Positions 1-8,846 are shown, numbered from the stretch's first letter. The stretch is DNA of 36,928 bases from an uncultured Verrucomicrobiales bacterium (GCA_937934595.1 CALGZA010000069.1:1-36928), one strand, 5' to 3'. Notes: generated by a model from the letters alone, not told the origin. Translations and numbers: made by a program.

Positions 1-39
1 CTCGTGCAGCAGCATCTCTAAAACACCTTAACTCATGTT

Positions 40-250
40 TAATAACATTTGAACCGTTAGAATAGATTGATAGCACAACAAGATAGCAAGAGTAGCAAGG
101 CAAGAGGAAAGCGCATAGTAGACTACGCAACTGACGAATAACTTAGCTAATCTTGATATATTGTTTTGCACTTCAAAAAATCAGCTCTCCTGCTGTTTCC
201 ATATGTATTGAAACTACTATCAGCCCTGGATAACTGTGAAAGCGGTATAA
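40..250 (+). repeat. 211-bp inverted-repeat element, copy 1
   Basis: First of four copies of a dispersed element (others at 11629, 21544 and 30715). It begins TAATAACATTTGAACC and ends in the imperfect complement, AAGCGGTATAA, and shares the internal block with GCACAACAAGATAGCAAG on the left and CTTGATATATTGTTTTGC on the right, which are themselves complementary. The copy is full length, with somewhat degraded ends. It lies 3' of the DUF58 gene that terminates at 385. It has no coding capacity. It is most likely a non-autonomous MITE-like element or a long-hairpin intergenic element. The rest of the interval from 1 to 384 holds no gene I can support. Confidence 0.85.
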
Positions 251-384
251 CCCTCATGAGTTAACTCACCTTAAAACCCACCCCTCTAACAAAAAATCAA
301 ACTCTAGCACTTACGCCAACGCGTATAGAAACAAAAAATCAAGTCTCCCTATCACCAGTTTTAAAACACACAGCCAGAGCAACT

Positions 385-1836
385 CTAAACACCCTCCCTA
401 TCAACAAGATAGCGGTTTGCAAGAGCCACGGGCAAACCCTGTGCCGTAGAATCCACAGTAGAAACCCCATGAACCTCTAACTGACTCATAACAGACCTCC
501 TTTCATCCAAATACATCTGTGTAGCCCCAAGAGTCAAAGCATCATCCAAACCATTAACCTCCCCCTCATAACGTTCTTTCACCCCCTTCTCCTGAAGATT
601 TGCCACCATCACCACATGCTTCTGACGTATCTTTCGAAGCGGCTCTATCAGCTCCTGACCATCTTCACCACGCACATTTGTTAAAACAATAACAAGCGAC
701 CGCTTACGCTGATGAGTCAACAACCTCTCAGCAGCTTCAGTAAAATCACTAGGACTTGGAGTCGTTTTATAATCATATAAATGATTCAACAAAGTAGTCA
801 TCGAATGCACACCCTTAACAGGAGGCAACCACCTCTCAGTCCCTCCAAAGCTCAGAACACCCACATGATCACCCTGCCTAAGCGCCACATAAGACAAAAG
901 CAACATTGCATTGAGACAGTGATCAAACTGCGGAACACCATCATCAATTGCACGCATCCTTCTACCGCAATCTATTACCAGAATAACATTCTGATCCTTC
1001 TGCTCCTGATAATCCCTACTAATAAGAGACCTATGCTTTGAAGAAGCCTTCCAATCAATCTGAGACAACATATCGCCCAACTGATAATCACGAAGCTGGT
1101 GAAACTCCTTACTCATCCCCACCCTATTCTTCATCACTATCCCCATCTGTTCAGGACTACTCTCCATCGTCAAAAGTGCATATCGCACAATCGGCTCATA
1201 ATTAGGGTAAACCTTCGTCTCAACCTCATCTCCAGTCCTAACCTGCCGTGACCACATACCAAGCCCTGTACGATACTCCAAATAAGACTTCTCCACCACA
1301 GTATCCCCTCTCTCATTTAACTCTAAGGGGTAAACTATCTTATTAAAACCCTTTGAAGGAAGAACCCCAGACCAAGGCAAACCATCACAAATAGCCTCCA
1401 TGGGTAACCCATCATGAAACATCACATGCATCTTAAATGCCGAATGATTAGAAATCTTCACCTCCACCTCATTCAAAACACCACTAGCAAAACGACCCGG
1501 TATTTCCCTATCACTACTCGGCGCAGGCAACAAAACCAAAACACAAAAATCAAGTAATACAAACCCAGCAAAAAGCATTAAACCATACTGCCATAAATAC
1601 CTCAAAGCAAGCTCCAGATCCACTCCAAATGTTAAATCCAAACTAAACGCTACCTTCCAACCCAACCACAGCAGAATCCACAAAAATATGCCCACTACTA
1701 TCTTCTTGGTTGGTCTAACCCTCAGCCTACTCCATAAAAACGTACACAGAATAATAGGCGCAACTACATACAACCCAAGATTTCTCAAAAAATCTATATA
1801 CACTTCAGCGAGCATAACTGGAAAATAATCGAACAA
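385..1836 (-). CDS. DUF58 domain protein (von Willebrand A-like), last gene of the MoxR operon
   Basis: The 483-residue protein has hydrophobic segments at about residues 22-38, 47-65 and 80-104, then a beta-rich middle region. The DUF58 signature lies around 249-266 (RDYQLGDMLSQIDWKASS), followed by a vWA-like strand with a metal-site-type motif, VIDCGRRM, at 287-294. DUF58 proteins are the usual partners of MoxR ATPases and are thought to be client or adaptor proteins held at the membrane. The start is TTG at 1836, preceded by GAGGG at 8 nt spacing inside the end of the MoxR gene. An ATG seven codons later (1815) has no visible ribosome site and is the alternative. It lies 3 bp after the MoxR stop and is clearly cotranscribed. 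Substrate and process are unknown. Confidence 0.9.
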   Translation of the reverse strand: MFDYFPVMLAEVYIDFLRNLGLYVVAPIILCTFLWSRLRVRPTKKIVVGIFLWILLWLGWKVAFSLDLTFGVDLELALRYLWQYGLMLFAGFVLLDFCVLVLLPAPSSDREIPGRFASGVLNEVEVKISNHSAFKMHVMFHDGLPMEAICDGLPWSGVLPSKGFNKIVYPLELNERGDTVVEKSYLEYRTGLGMWSRQVRTGDEVETKVYPNYEPIVRYALLTMESSPEQMGIVMKNRVGMSKEFHQLRDYQLGDMLSQIDWKASSKHRSLISRDYQEQKDQNVILVIDCGRRMRAIDDGVPQFDHCLNAMLLLSYVALRQGDHVGVLSFGGTERWLPPVKGVHSMTTLLNHLYDYKTTPSPSDFTEAAERLLTHQRKRSLVIVLTNVRGEDGQELIEPLRKIRQKHVVMVANLQEKGVKERYEGEVNGLDDALTLGATQMYLDERRSVMSQLEVHGVSTVDSTAQGLPVALANRYLVDREGV

Positions 1837-1839
1837 AAC

Positions 1840-2994
1840 TTACACCCTCGGAGCCTCAACACTATTAATAATAACCTCAAGAGCATCATCAACATTCTGT
1901 CCACTGATGGCCAACTCAGGTGATAGCTGAACTCGATGCCTCAACACCGGAACAGCAGCATACTTCACATCATCCGGCGTCACAAAATCCCTACCAGACA
2001 TGACTGCAATAGCCTTACCAACCTTAATCAAACTTATCGCACCTCGAGTACCTGCTCCTAAACTTATCCCCTGTGCATTACGCGTCGCTCTGGCTATATG
2101 CACAGCATACTGCACCACCTCTTCCACACAACGAACTTGCGTAACTCGCTCCTGCGCCTCAACAATAGTCATCGGATCACATACAGTCTCTATATCAGCT
2201 GGATTCAAGCCCTCGCCACGAGTCACCTGATCCACCACCGTAATCTCATCAACATCCTCAGGATAATCTATTATCACCTTCATCAAAAATCTATCTAACT
2301 GTGCCTCAGGCAATGGATACGTCCCCTCCTGCTCTATAGGGTTCTGTGTCGCTAAAGTCATAAATGGCGAGGCTAATGCATGACTACTCCCATCTATCGT
2401 TACCTGCTGCTCCTGCATCACCTCCAGAAGCGCAGCCTGTGTCTTAGCCGGTGCACGGTTAATCTCATCAGCCAAAAGTAAATTAGTAAACACCGGCCCC
2501 TTCTTTACCTGAAACGTCTGACTCTGCATATCATACAGAGTAAAACCCGTCACATCACTCGGCATAAGATCAGGAGTAAACTGAATCCGGCGGAATTCAC
2601 CCCCAAACGTATTCGCCAGCGCCACCACCAAATGCGTCTTACCCAGTCCAGGCTTACCCTCTAACAATAAATGACCACCAGCCAAAAAAGTAGCCAAAAC
2701 CTGATCCACCACAGTATCTTGTCCAAAAAACACCCTATTCAACTCACCTCGGATGCGCGTCATAAGCAACTTAACAGGATCATCCTCTACCTCCAAAACA
2801 CCACCCTCAGCAACTACATGAGAAACATCAGACGCAGAACCAACTACAGGATCCAATACTCCAGGTATAACAGAAGGACCAGATACAACCTGAGACACAG
2901 TATCACCACCAACAGAAGCTCCAGCCACAGTTGAACCAAGCGCCGGCATTGTCGCTTCATCATTCTCAACATTCATTTTTTCGTATTCATTCAT
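1840..2994 (-). CDS. MoxR-family AAA+ ATPase (MoxR1)
   Basis: This is a 384-residue AAA+ ATPase of the MoxR type. Walker A is GKPGLGKT at residues 113-120, Walker B is LLLADE at 172-177 followed by INRAPAKTQAALLEVMQE, and a sensor-type segment LATQNPIEQEGTYPLPEAQLDRF is present. The first 70 residues are a low-complexity V/S/G/P/E-rich extension not needed for the fold and absent from the paralogue at 8847. MoxR proteins use ATP to remodel or activate partner proteins, commonly vWA or DUF58 proteins. The start ATG overlaps the stop of the DUF4350 gene in an ATGA arrangement, with no separate ribosome site, so translation is probably coupled. The stop is 3 bp from the DUF58 start. Confidence 0.93.
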   Translation of the reverse strand: MNEYEKMNVENDEATMPALGSTVAGASVGGDTVSQVVSGPSVIPGVLDPVVGSASDVSHVVAEGGVLEVEDDPVKLLMTRIRGELNRVFFGQDTVVDQVLATFLAGGHLLLEGKPGLGKTHLVVALANTFGGEFRRIQFTPDLMPSDVTGFTLYDMQSQTFQVKKGPVFTNLLLADEINRAPAKTQAALLEVMQEQQVTIDGSSHALASPFMTLATQNPIEQEGTYPLPEAQLDRFLMKVIIDYPEDVDEITVVDQVTRGEGLNPADIETVCDPMTIVEAQERVTQVRCVEEVVQYAVHIARATRNAQGISLGAGTRGAISLIKVGKAIAVMSGRDFVTPDDVKYAAVPVLRHRVQLSPELAISGQNVDDALEVIINSVEAPRV

Positions 2995-4214
2995 AATGAT
3001 TTTAATATCGTTTGTAAATTCTTCGTGATCCTGACCATATCGCCAGCCTCATTAACATGATCCCTTGTTAGAGCTTCCAGCACCTCCTCAACATCCAATC
3101 CACTCTTCTCAGAAAATGTCTCTACCATAGCCCCCTCAACCTGACCATCTGCGCCAAACATACCACTACGCCGCAATACATTCTCCCTCATTGACCTAAG
3201 AAGCACACCAGAGCTCTTATACTTCCACAAGAACCTACCAGTGTTCCTCACTGACTGTAAATAATCTCGCGCATGACTTTCAGGCATCTCTAACAGTGGA
3301 CCAAAACGCGGAATATTCTTCCACAACCAAAACACCAACAACACAAAAACTCCCAACAAAGCAGGCCCAGCATTGTGAATCATCAGTGCCCAAAAACCAC
3401 GACGGCTACCATATGAAAAAACAATATCCCCATAAGCATCATAACTCATCCTCTCCAGCATCGCTGCATGATCGCTCATACCCAAATACGGATTTCTAAA
3501 TAAACGTCCATCCGTCACAAAGTAAATCCGACCCTCACCATAATCTAAACCTAAAAAACGATGATAATCTCCTCCATCAGACACAGAATCATAAAACGAG
3601 GAACCATCACGCTTTACTACCTTAGTCCCCCCTATCTGTAATTCATACTTTTCATCACCATCTCTAACATACACCGTCTCCACCAAAGGCAACTCATCCC
3701 CCAAAACCACAGGATGCTTGGGATCCCCATAGTAACTCTTACCCCCAGTTGTCTTCCCCGTCGGATCATCCTCCAGACTAACACCCAGTCTTCCTAAAAG
3801 ATAATTTACAGGATCCGTGCCTACACCATCACTATCATCCCGTCTCTTAAACCACTCATCAGTATCATGGTCACAAGATTCACCCACATCCACCCAATGC
3901 TTCCCCCCACGCTCCAATAAACAAACATAAACACCACCATTACTTACCCACTGCAGCATCTTATCCACCACTACATCAGAACCCACAGTAGAAGCAGGAG
4001 CGATAACCATCCCAGTGTCATAATCATACTTCAAAAAACCATTCTTAACCTTAACCTCACCATCATGAACCTCACGCAAGAACGCCTGCGCAGCCATATA
4101 AGGATTAAGCTCAGCTAAACCCTTATAACCATCAGTCTTATCCACCGTCACCTTAGTCCGCTTATCACAGCCAGTTAACACTAAAACCATCAAAAACAGC
4201 AATAAAGAGCGCAT
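2991..4214 (-). CDS. DUF4350-domain lipoprotein
   Basis: The 407-residue protein starts with a short signal sequence and lipobox (LTGC, Cys16), predicting a lipidated, exported N-terminal half. Residues from about 35 to 240 resemble DUF4350 (LNPYMAAQAFLRE, later a Rossmann-like segment with APAST and LLERG). One membrane helix at about 281-297 is followed by FGPLLEMPESHARDYLQSVRNTGRFLWK, a C-terminal segment typical of this family in MoxR/DUF58 clusters. The family has no established biochemical role. Translation probably starts at ATG 4214, preceded by GGAGGG 8 nt upstream. The start overlaps the DUF4129 stop (TAATG). The combination of a lipobox and an internal helix is odd. Either the signal is uncleaved or the protein is tethered at two points. 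Confidence 0.8.
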   Translation of the reverse strand: MRSLLLFLMVLVLTGCDKRTKVTVDKTDGYKGLAELNPYMAAQAFLREVHDGEVKVKNGFLKYDYDTGMVIAPASTVGSDVVVDKMLQWVSNGGVYVCLLERGGKHWVDVGESCDHDTDEWFKRRDDSDGVGTDPVNYLLGRLGVSLEDDPTGKTTGGKSYYGDPKHPVVLGDELPLVETVYVRDGDEKYELQIGGTKVVKRDGSSFYDSVSDGGDYHRFLGLDYGEGRIYFVTDGRLFRNPYLGMSDHAAMLERMSYDAYGDIVFSYGSRRGFWALMIHNAGPALLGVFVLLVFWLWKNIPRFGPLLEMPESHARDYLQSVRNTGRFLWKYKSSGVLLRSMRENVLRRSGMFGADGQVEGAMVETFSEKSGLDVEEVLEALTRDHVNEAGDMVRITKNLQTILKSL

Positions 4215-5728
4215 TACTTCACCCTCCCATCTACATCAAAAGGCCAGCTATCACATATCCCAGTCACCCTTGAATCATGAGGCAGCATCTTTCCATAAGC
4301 CAAACCCACCCACACCTCAGTCAAATCACGGAAAAACAAATCCCTACCATCCTCCATACTAATACCCATCACACGCCTTACACAATCAGCCTCAGTATCA
4401 CTCTCTAGTATAGGCACTCCACCTCGATTCACCATCCACGATATCGCACCCCTATACAGTAAACTCAGAGCTAATTGATGATCCCCACGTAACCACGCAT
4501 CTCTAGCTTCCTCAGATAATGCTTTAGGTAAACTTTCTGGCGTCACATCCATACCCATCACTGACTTAACAGCAGGCCGACTCTCCTCATCCTTCATACT
4601 ATTCACCATATGAGTTGCATGCCTATTTTTTACAATAACCCAGATAATAACCCCTACCACCAAGACAACCAACGCCACAAAAACAAATAAACTCCCCCCC
4701 TGAAACAAAGCCAACCCAGAACCAGATGATCCACCAGACACACTACCAAAACTCGAACTAGAACTAGAACTAGAGCTCGAACTAGAAGTCGAACTACTCT
4801 CATACTTCACCTCCGTCCGCTGATGCACGATGTAATCCTCACCTGAAGTAATTCTCTCCACACGCTCCTTAGCACTCTCAGCCCCCACTTCGCCCACAGT
4901 TAAAAAAGAAAAAACTAAACAAAAGAACAAAAAAAGAAAACCCTTAGAAGCAAAATTACGATTCAACCTCTCTGACAACCTCTTAAAAGACAGCTCAATA
5001 TCCCACCCCTCAGTCAAAGTCCTACTATTCACATACATCGCAAAACCCGCTCCCACAAACAAAGGCTCAATAACACTCAACGCAATCACATAAAAAAGCA
5101 AAAACAACCAAGTATCTGCATAATCGTCACCATACAATGACAAATCCTCAAAAAAACGTAACATTAAATCACTCTCACCATAAAACTGACCCACCATAGC
5201 CAGAAAAAAACAACAAGCTAACACCATCACTATGACCAACAAAAAACTAACCAACGCCGCCTGAAAAGCCCCATCTCCACCATTCCTCACCAGCAACTGA
5301 ACCCTAGCCTTATAAGCATGACCTTTCAAACCCTCAAGCTCAGACACAGGCAAAGACAAGCTCCTATTACTCGAAAAACGCCTCCAAAAACCACGCCAAA
5401 AATGACCAACAAGCATCCTAGGCCATAACTTCACCACTCCCCACACAGATACCCTCTCACCAAATAATTCACGGCTTATCACATACAAAGGCAACTTACT
5501 CGCTACACCAAGACTAAACCACACCCACAAAAAAGAACAAAAAACATGCCAACCACCAACCATACATTCCCCTAACAACACAATGCCTAATACCCACATA
5601 GGCCAAACACAAATCAACCATGACAAAAGTATGGTCACATAACTTCGCCTAACCATAGCACAACCTATATCTATGCTTTCCCATCGTGCCCTCGGCCTAA
5701 TCTTTGCTGTAACCGCCTCTAACTTCAT
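4214..5728 (-). CDS. Membrane protein with C-terminal DUF4129 domain and poly-Ser linker
   Basis: From ATG 5728 this is a 504-residue protein. The N-terminal half has several hydrophobic segments and a basic loop. A middle segment (FLFLFFCLVFSFLTVGEVGA) could be a helix or an internal signal. A low-complexity run of about 15 serines plus Gly/Ser follows, then another helix (LFVFVALVVLVVGVIIWVIV). The C-terminal cytoplasmic domain matches DUF4129 (DAWLRGDHQLALSLLYRGAI, late AYGKMLP). I prefer ATG 5728 over an in-frame upstream start at 5800 because a strong GGAGG-type site sits 9 nt before it and it overlaps the SpoIIM stop by ATGA. DUF4129 proteins co-occur with MoxR, DUF58 and DUF4350 genes. 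The molecular function is unknown. Confidence 0.82.
   Translation of the reverse strand: MKLEAVTAKIRPRARWESIDIGCAMVRRSYVTILLSWLICVWPMWVLGIVLLGECMVGGWHVFCSFLWVWFSLGVASKLPLYVISRELFGERVSVWGVVKLWPRMLVGHFWRGFWRRFSSNRSLSLPVSELEGLKGHAYKARVQLLVRNGGDGAFQAALVSFLLVIVMVLACCFFLAMVGQFYGESDLMLRFFEDLSLYGDDYADTWLFLLFYVIALSVIEPLFVGAGFAMYVNSRTLTEGWDIELSFKRLSERLNRNFASKGFLFLFFCLVFSFLTVGEVGAESAKERVERITSGEDYIVHQRTEVKYESSSTSSSSSSSSSSSSFGSVSGGSSGSGLALFQGGSLFVFVALVVLVVGVIIWVIVKNRHATHMVNSMKDEESRPAVKSVMGMDVTPESLPKALSEEARDAWLRGDHQLALSLLYRGAISWMVNRGGVPILESDTEADCVRRVMGISMEDGRDLFFRDLTEVWVGLAYGKMLPHDSRVTGICDSWPFDVDGRVK
4751..4798. repeat. Hexanucleotide-type tract encoding poly-Ser
   Basis: Several near-identical GAACTA units (TAGTTC on the coding strand) lie in tandem here and encode alternating AGT/TCT serine codons of the DUF4129 protein linker. 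The units are six bases long, so slippage would change linker length in frame without disrupting the gene. The tract separates two membrane-proximal regions and probably forms a flexible spacer. Confidence 0.75.
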
Positions 5729-6708
5729 GACCTTGTTCCCTCCTCCCTTATACCGCCACCTCTCCCCGCAAAAACAAAATAAACCAGCAATAAAAACCAC
5801 CCCACATAACCCACCATATACTTCAAATCAGCAGGAAAATCCTCAGCAGACCAAAACCCCTCAATAATCGCCGCTAAAAAAGTTAACGCACAAGCCCCCA
5901 TAATTAAAGGTAAACCCTGCTTCCCACTCTCCATTAGCGCCCTGCCCCTAGAAAGCTGACCAGGCTTTATCATAGCCATACCTATGCGCATCCCAGCCAT
6001 CCCCGCCACTATCATACCCAATAGCTCATAAGGCGCATGTCCAGAAACAAAGCTCAACAACCGCTCCGGAGAACCCTCATGCATAACATACGCCATAGCC
6101 GCACCCATCTGCAGACCATTAGACAAAACAACAAATAAACTCCCCACACCAGCCAATGCTCCTCCAGCCACTATCAAAAGATCTATACCTATATTATTAT
6201 TAATATAATGACCAAACATCGCAAAGTTAGAGCCAAACTCATCCCTCATACCACCCTTACTATCCTTCCCATACCAAGCATCCATATTCGCCCGCTCAGA
6301 CTCACCTAAAAGACTATGAACCCACTCAGGATCATGCTCATAACTCCACCATATCCCAAAAAATGGAACCAGAAAAAACAACCAGCATACGATCAGTAAC
6401 CGCCACTCACGTCGCATAGCCTGAGGAAATCCAGCTACAAAAAAATGCACCACCTTCTCCCACATCCCACTCTCAGACTTAGCCATCACATGATGACCAC
6501 GTGTCACCTGATAATTCAACAGATCACACACCCTTGACCCATAGACTCGATATCGCGCCAACGACAAATCCAAACAACGAGATCGCACCTGTGCAGGCAC
6601 CTGTGAAATATCTACATTACCCACATCACCCTTCTCCACCACCTCCATCATAGCATTATACCTTAACCACTCAGCATTATTCTTCTCTTTAAAATCCTTC
6701 TCGTTCAT
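5725..6708 (-). CDS. SpoIIM/DUF95 family membrane protein
   Basis: The 327-residue integral membrane protein has a soluble N-terminal region of about 100 residues, a helix near 103-122 (LLIVCWLFFLVPFFGIWW), a long loop, and at least four more helices. The segment FVSGHAPYELLGMIVAGMAGMRIGMAMI is the conserved signature of the SpoIIM/DUF95 family. In spore formers SpoIIM belongs to the engulfment complex. In non-sporulating bacteria, relatives sit beside RDD, MoxR and DUF58 genes with unknown function. Translation starts at ATG 6708 with GAGG about 10 nt upstream, 4 bp after the RDD stop. No sporulation genes are nearby, so a sporulation role is not suggested. Confidence 0.85.
   Translation of the reverse strand: MNEKDFKEKNNAEWLRYNAMMEVVEKGDVGNVDISQVPAQVRSRCLDLSLARYRVYGSRVCDLLNYQVTRGHHVMAKSESGMWEKVVHFFVAGFPQAMRREWRLLIVCWLFFLVPFFGIWWSYEHDPEWVHSLLGESERANMDAWYGKDSKGGMRDEFGSNFAMFGHYINNNIGIDLLIVAGGALAGVGSLFVVLSNGLQMGAAMAYVMHEGSPERLLSFVSGHAPYELLGMIVAGMAGMRIGMAMIKPGQLSRGRALMESGKQGLPLIMGACALTFLAAIIEGFWSAEDFPADLKYMVGYVGWFLLLVYFVFAGRGGGIREEGTRS
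5738..5747 (-). promoter_or_regulatory. Strong Shine-Dalgarno that fixes the DUF4129 start
   Basis: On the minus strand this reads GGGAGGAGGG, 9 nt before ATG 5728. It lies inside the 3' end of the SpoIIM-like gene and argues for the 504-residue form of the DUF4129 protein rather than the longer in-frame reading from 5800. Confidence 0.75.
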
Positions 6709-6712
6709 CTCC

Positions 6713-7471
6713 CTACTTCCTCTCTTTTATCCACTTTGCCATACCCAGTAACTTAACCATACCCGCCATCCCATTCTGCCTTGTAATCCCATACGCATGA
6801 TCAGACAGCTCTATCCGCCTAGCCTCACTCCACATCCCAGCCCTATTATAATATTCCGCCAAAGCCACCTGCTCCTCCCTTGTCAAGGCCACCCCAGGCG
6901 CAGCCGCATCCACCTTTGGCTCCTGGCCTGTCATCAACAACTCAGGATCCGTATATACTACCAAAGTATTCGCCACCAAATCACCTATCCGCTGAAACTT
7001 CCTAGTAAACAAACAACAAAAAAAACCTAACCCAAAACTACCCACAAGAACACCAGTCGCAGTCGTAGGTATCCCCGGTAACATATCAACCAAACGTAAT
7101 ATATTTCGCACAAATGACTGACCCTTAGTAATATTATTACCAGAACGATCTATCACCCTCAAACCAAGAACTCGCTTCCCCACAGTCGCACCTCGCTTCC
7201 CAGCCTCAAAAAACGTAAAATACCCCCAAGACATAAAAAAACTAATAATCAAGAATACCCCCTGAGCAACCATAACACTAGATAAAGCCAAAGCACTTAC
7301 CAACAATCCAACTAAGATCATAACACCACCCAAAATAAGCATATCCAAAAGTAACGCCAAAGCACGTGGAAACGGCCCCGCTATTCGCAGTTCTATCTCC
7401 ACACCCTCACCTAATTCAATACTCTGACGAGTATCCAACAACCGTATATCCTTATTAGCCATGAATAACAT
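6713..7471 (-). CDS. RDD family membrane protein, first gene of the MoxR operon
   Basis: This 252-residue protein has the RDD fold: IAGPFPRALALLLDMLIL in the first helix with the Arg and Asp, two further helices, then GATVGKRVLGLRVID and later FQRIGDLVANTLVVY. RDD proteins are small membrane proteins, some implicated in transport, but most are uncharacterised. The C-terminal 70 residues form a soluble helical tail. It is the promoter-proximal gene of the operon running leftward to 385. ATG 7471 has a GGGA 5 nt upstream. ATG 7462 (MANKDIRLL) is an alternative start. Confidence 0.88.
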   Translation of the reverse strand: MLFMANKDIRLLDTRQSIELGEGVEIELRIAGPFPRALALLLDMLILGGVMILVGLLVSALALSSVMVAQGVFLIISFFMSWGYFTFFEAGKRGATVGKRVLGLRVIDRSGNNITKGQSFVRNILRLVDMLPGIPTTATGVLVGSFGLGFFCCLFTRKFQRIGDLVANTLVVYTDPELLMTGQEPKVDAAAPGVALTREEQVALAEYYNRAGMWSEARRIELSDHAYGITRQNGMAGMVKLLGMAKWIKERK

Positions 7472-7601
7472 GAAGTCCCATAACTAAAACCATCATAAGA
7501 CAACCACAAAAAAAACTAAACAACCACTAACAAACAGTAAAGCACAATCATCAATACACATTTAGATTGCAAAATAACACCACAAATCACACCTTAAACC
7601 C
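7472..7601. promoter_or_regulatory. Divergent intergenic region between the MoxR operon and lipB
   Basis: This 130-bp A/T-rich gap separates the first gene of the minus-strand operon from lipB on the plus strand, so it must contain both promoters. I see no convincing -35/-10 pair, operator or riboswitch, and the call rests on gene arrangement alone. Confidence 0.5.
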
Positions 7602-8234
7602 ATGAAAATCTCCGCCCACTGGCTCGGTAACAACATCAGCTACGCAGACGCTCTAGCGATACAAAAAACCAAACAAGCAGAAGTCATCAGCGGTGAATCT
7701 CCAGACACACTCCTCTCTCTAGAACACGCTCCCATCTACACCATAGGAAGAACAAGAGATAAAAGCTCCCTCATCGACCCATCACTACTACCTCACCCTC
7801 ACATCGAAATCAGCCGCGGCGGACAAGCCACCTACCACGGACCAGGACAGCTCGTCGGCTACCTCATCATCGACCTCAAAAAAAGAGGCAAAGACCTCCA
7901 CAAATTCATCCACGCCATCGAACACGCCCTCATACTAACCTGCCGCGAATTCAATGTAAACGCATCCACAAAAAATGGCCTCACAGGTGTTTGGGTCGGC
8001 AACAAAAAACTAGCATCCATCGGAGTTGGAGTAAAAAAATGGGTCTCCATGCACGGATTCGGTATCAACATCACCCAAGAATCACTAGCAGGATTCAAAC
8101 ACATCACCCCATGCGGTATCCAAGGCGTCGCCATGACCAACATCTCACATGAAGCCAAAAAAGAAATCACCACCGCTCAATTCGCTCAAGCAGCACAGCC
8201 AAAACTAGAATCCGTTCTCTCAAACCTCAAATAA
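7602..8234 (+). CDS. lipB: Octanoyltransferase LipB
   Basis: LipB moves octanoate from acyl carrier protein to lipoyl domains of 2-oxoacid dehydrogenases and the glycine cleavage system, forming an acyl-thioester intermediate in the cytoplasm. The 210-residue protein has the usual length. It shows LEHAPIYTIGR (40-50), the RGGQATYHGPGQ signature (72-83), the conserved lysine in NKKLASIG (K136) and the catalytic cysteine in ITPCGI (C171). No lipA is visible next to it. No Shine-Dalgarno precedes the ATG (upstream is CACACCTTAAACCC), as for all plus-strand genes here. coaD follows after 59 bp. Confidence 0.96.
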   Translation: MKISAHWLGNNISYADALAIQKTKQAEVISGESPDTLLSLEHAPIYTIGRTRDKSSLIDPSLLPHPHIEISRGGQATYHGPGQLVGYLIIDLKKRGKDLHKFIHAIEHALILTCREFNVNASTKNGLTGVWVGNKKLASIGVGVKKWVSMHGFGINITQESLAGFKHITPCGIQGVAMTNISHEAKKEITTAQFAQAAQPKLESVLSNLK

Positions 8235-8293
8235 TAACTACAAATTAAAAAAAATCCTGCTGACAAACTCAAATATATAGACAAGATAACCAC

Positions 8294-8779
8294 ATGCGCA
8301 CCGCAGTCTATGCAGGGTCATTTGACCCACCCACTAATGGCCACGTCTGGATGATCGATCAAGGACTCAAACTCTTTGACCACCTCTACGTTGCCATCGG
8401 ATCAAACCCATCTAAAACCTACACATTTAACGTAGACGAAAGACTCAAAATGCTCCGTGAAAGCATCCCATCATGTGAACGACTCACCATCGCACACTTC
8501 GATAACCGATACCTAGTAGACTACGCCAACGAAGTCGGCGCACAATACATACTCAGAGGAATCAGATCACCAAACGACTACGAATACGAGCGCGTCATGC
8601 GCCACATCAACGCAGACATGTCACCAGACATCACCACCACATTCCTCATGCCACCCAGAGACATCGCAGAACTCTCATCCAGCATGGTCAAAAGCCTCAT
8701 CGGCCCAGAAGGTTGGGAAGACCCCGTCCGCAGATACGTCCCACCATGCGTATTCGAACAACTACAGCTCAAAAAATAA
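8294..8779 (+). CDS. coaD: Pantetheine-phosphate adenylyltransferase
   Basis: CoaD adenylates 4'-phosphopantetheine to dephospho-CoA, the penultimate step of coenzyme A synthesis. The 161-residue protein matches the family length and carries the nucleotidyltransferase motif GSFDPPTNGH (8-17), RGIRSPNDYEYE (88-99) and the late SSSMVKSL helix (128-135). The C-terminal stretch GPEGWEDPVRRYVP differs from the common GGDVSxxVP form, so a divergent subtype or a related cytidylyl- or adenylyltransferase is possible, though less likely. It lies between lipB and a MoxR gene with short gaps, probably in the same transcript. Confidence 0.85.
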   Translation: MRTAVYAGSFDPPTNGHVWMIDQGLKLFDHLYVAIGSNPSKTYTFNVDERLKMLRESIPSCERLTIAHFDNRYLVDYANEVGAQYILRGIRSPNDYEYERVMRHINADMSPDITTTFLMPPRDIAELSSSMVKSLIGPEGWEDPVRRYVPPCVFEQLQLKK

Positions 8780-8846
8780 AAAAACAACAACACCCTAATC
8801 ACAAAAAAACTAACCATTTCAAACGCTCACCCGTTACCTAAGTCAT

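Noticed and set aside
3-63. Possible C-terminus of a plus-strand gene entering the window and ending inside repeat copy 1
   Set aside because: An open frame exists but covers only about 20 codons, has no recognisable sequence and crosses into the repeat. Not enough to call.
5729-5800. Longer N-terminus for the DUF4129 protein
   Set aside because: It overlaps the SpoIIM gene by 75 bp, while a strong ribosome site precedes ATG 5728.
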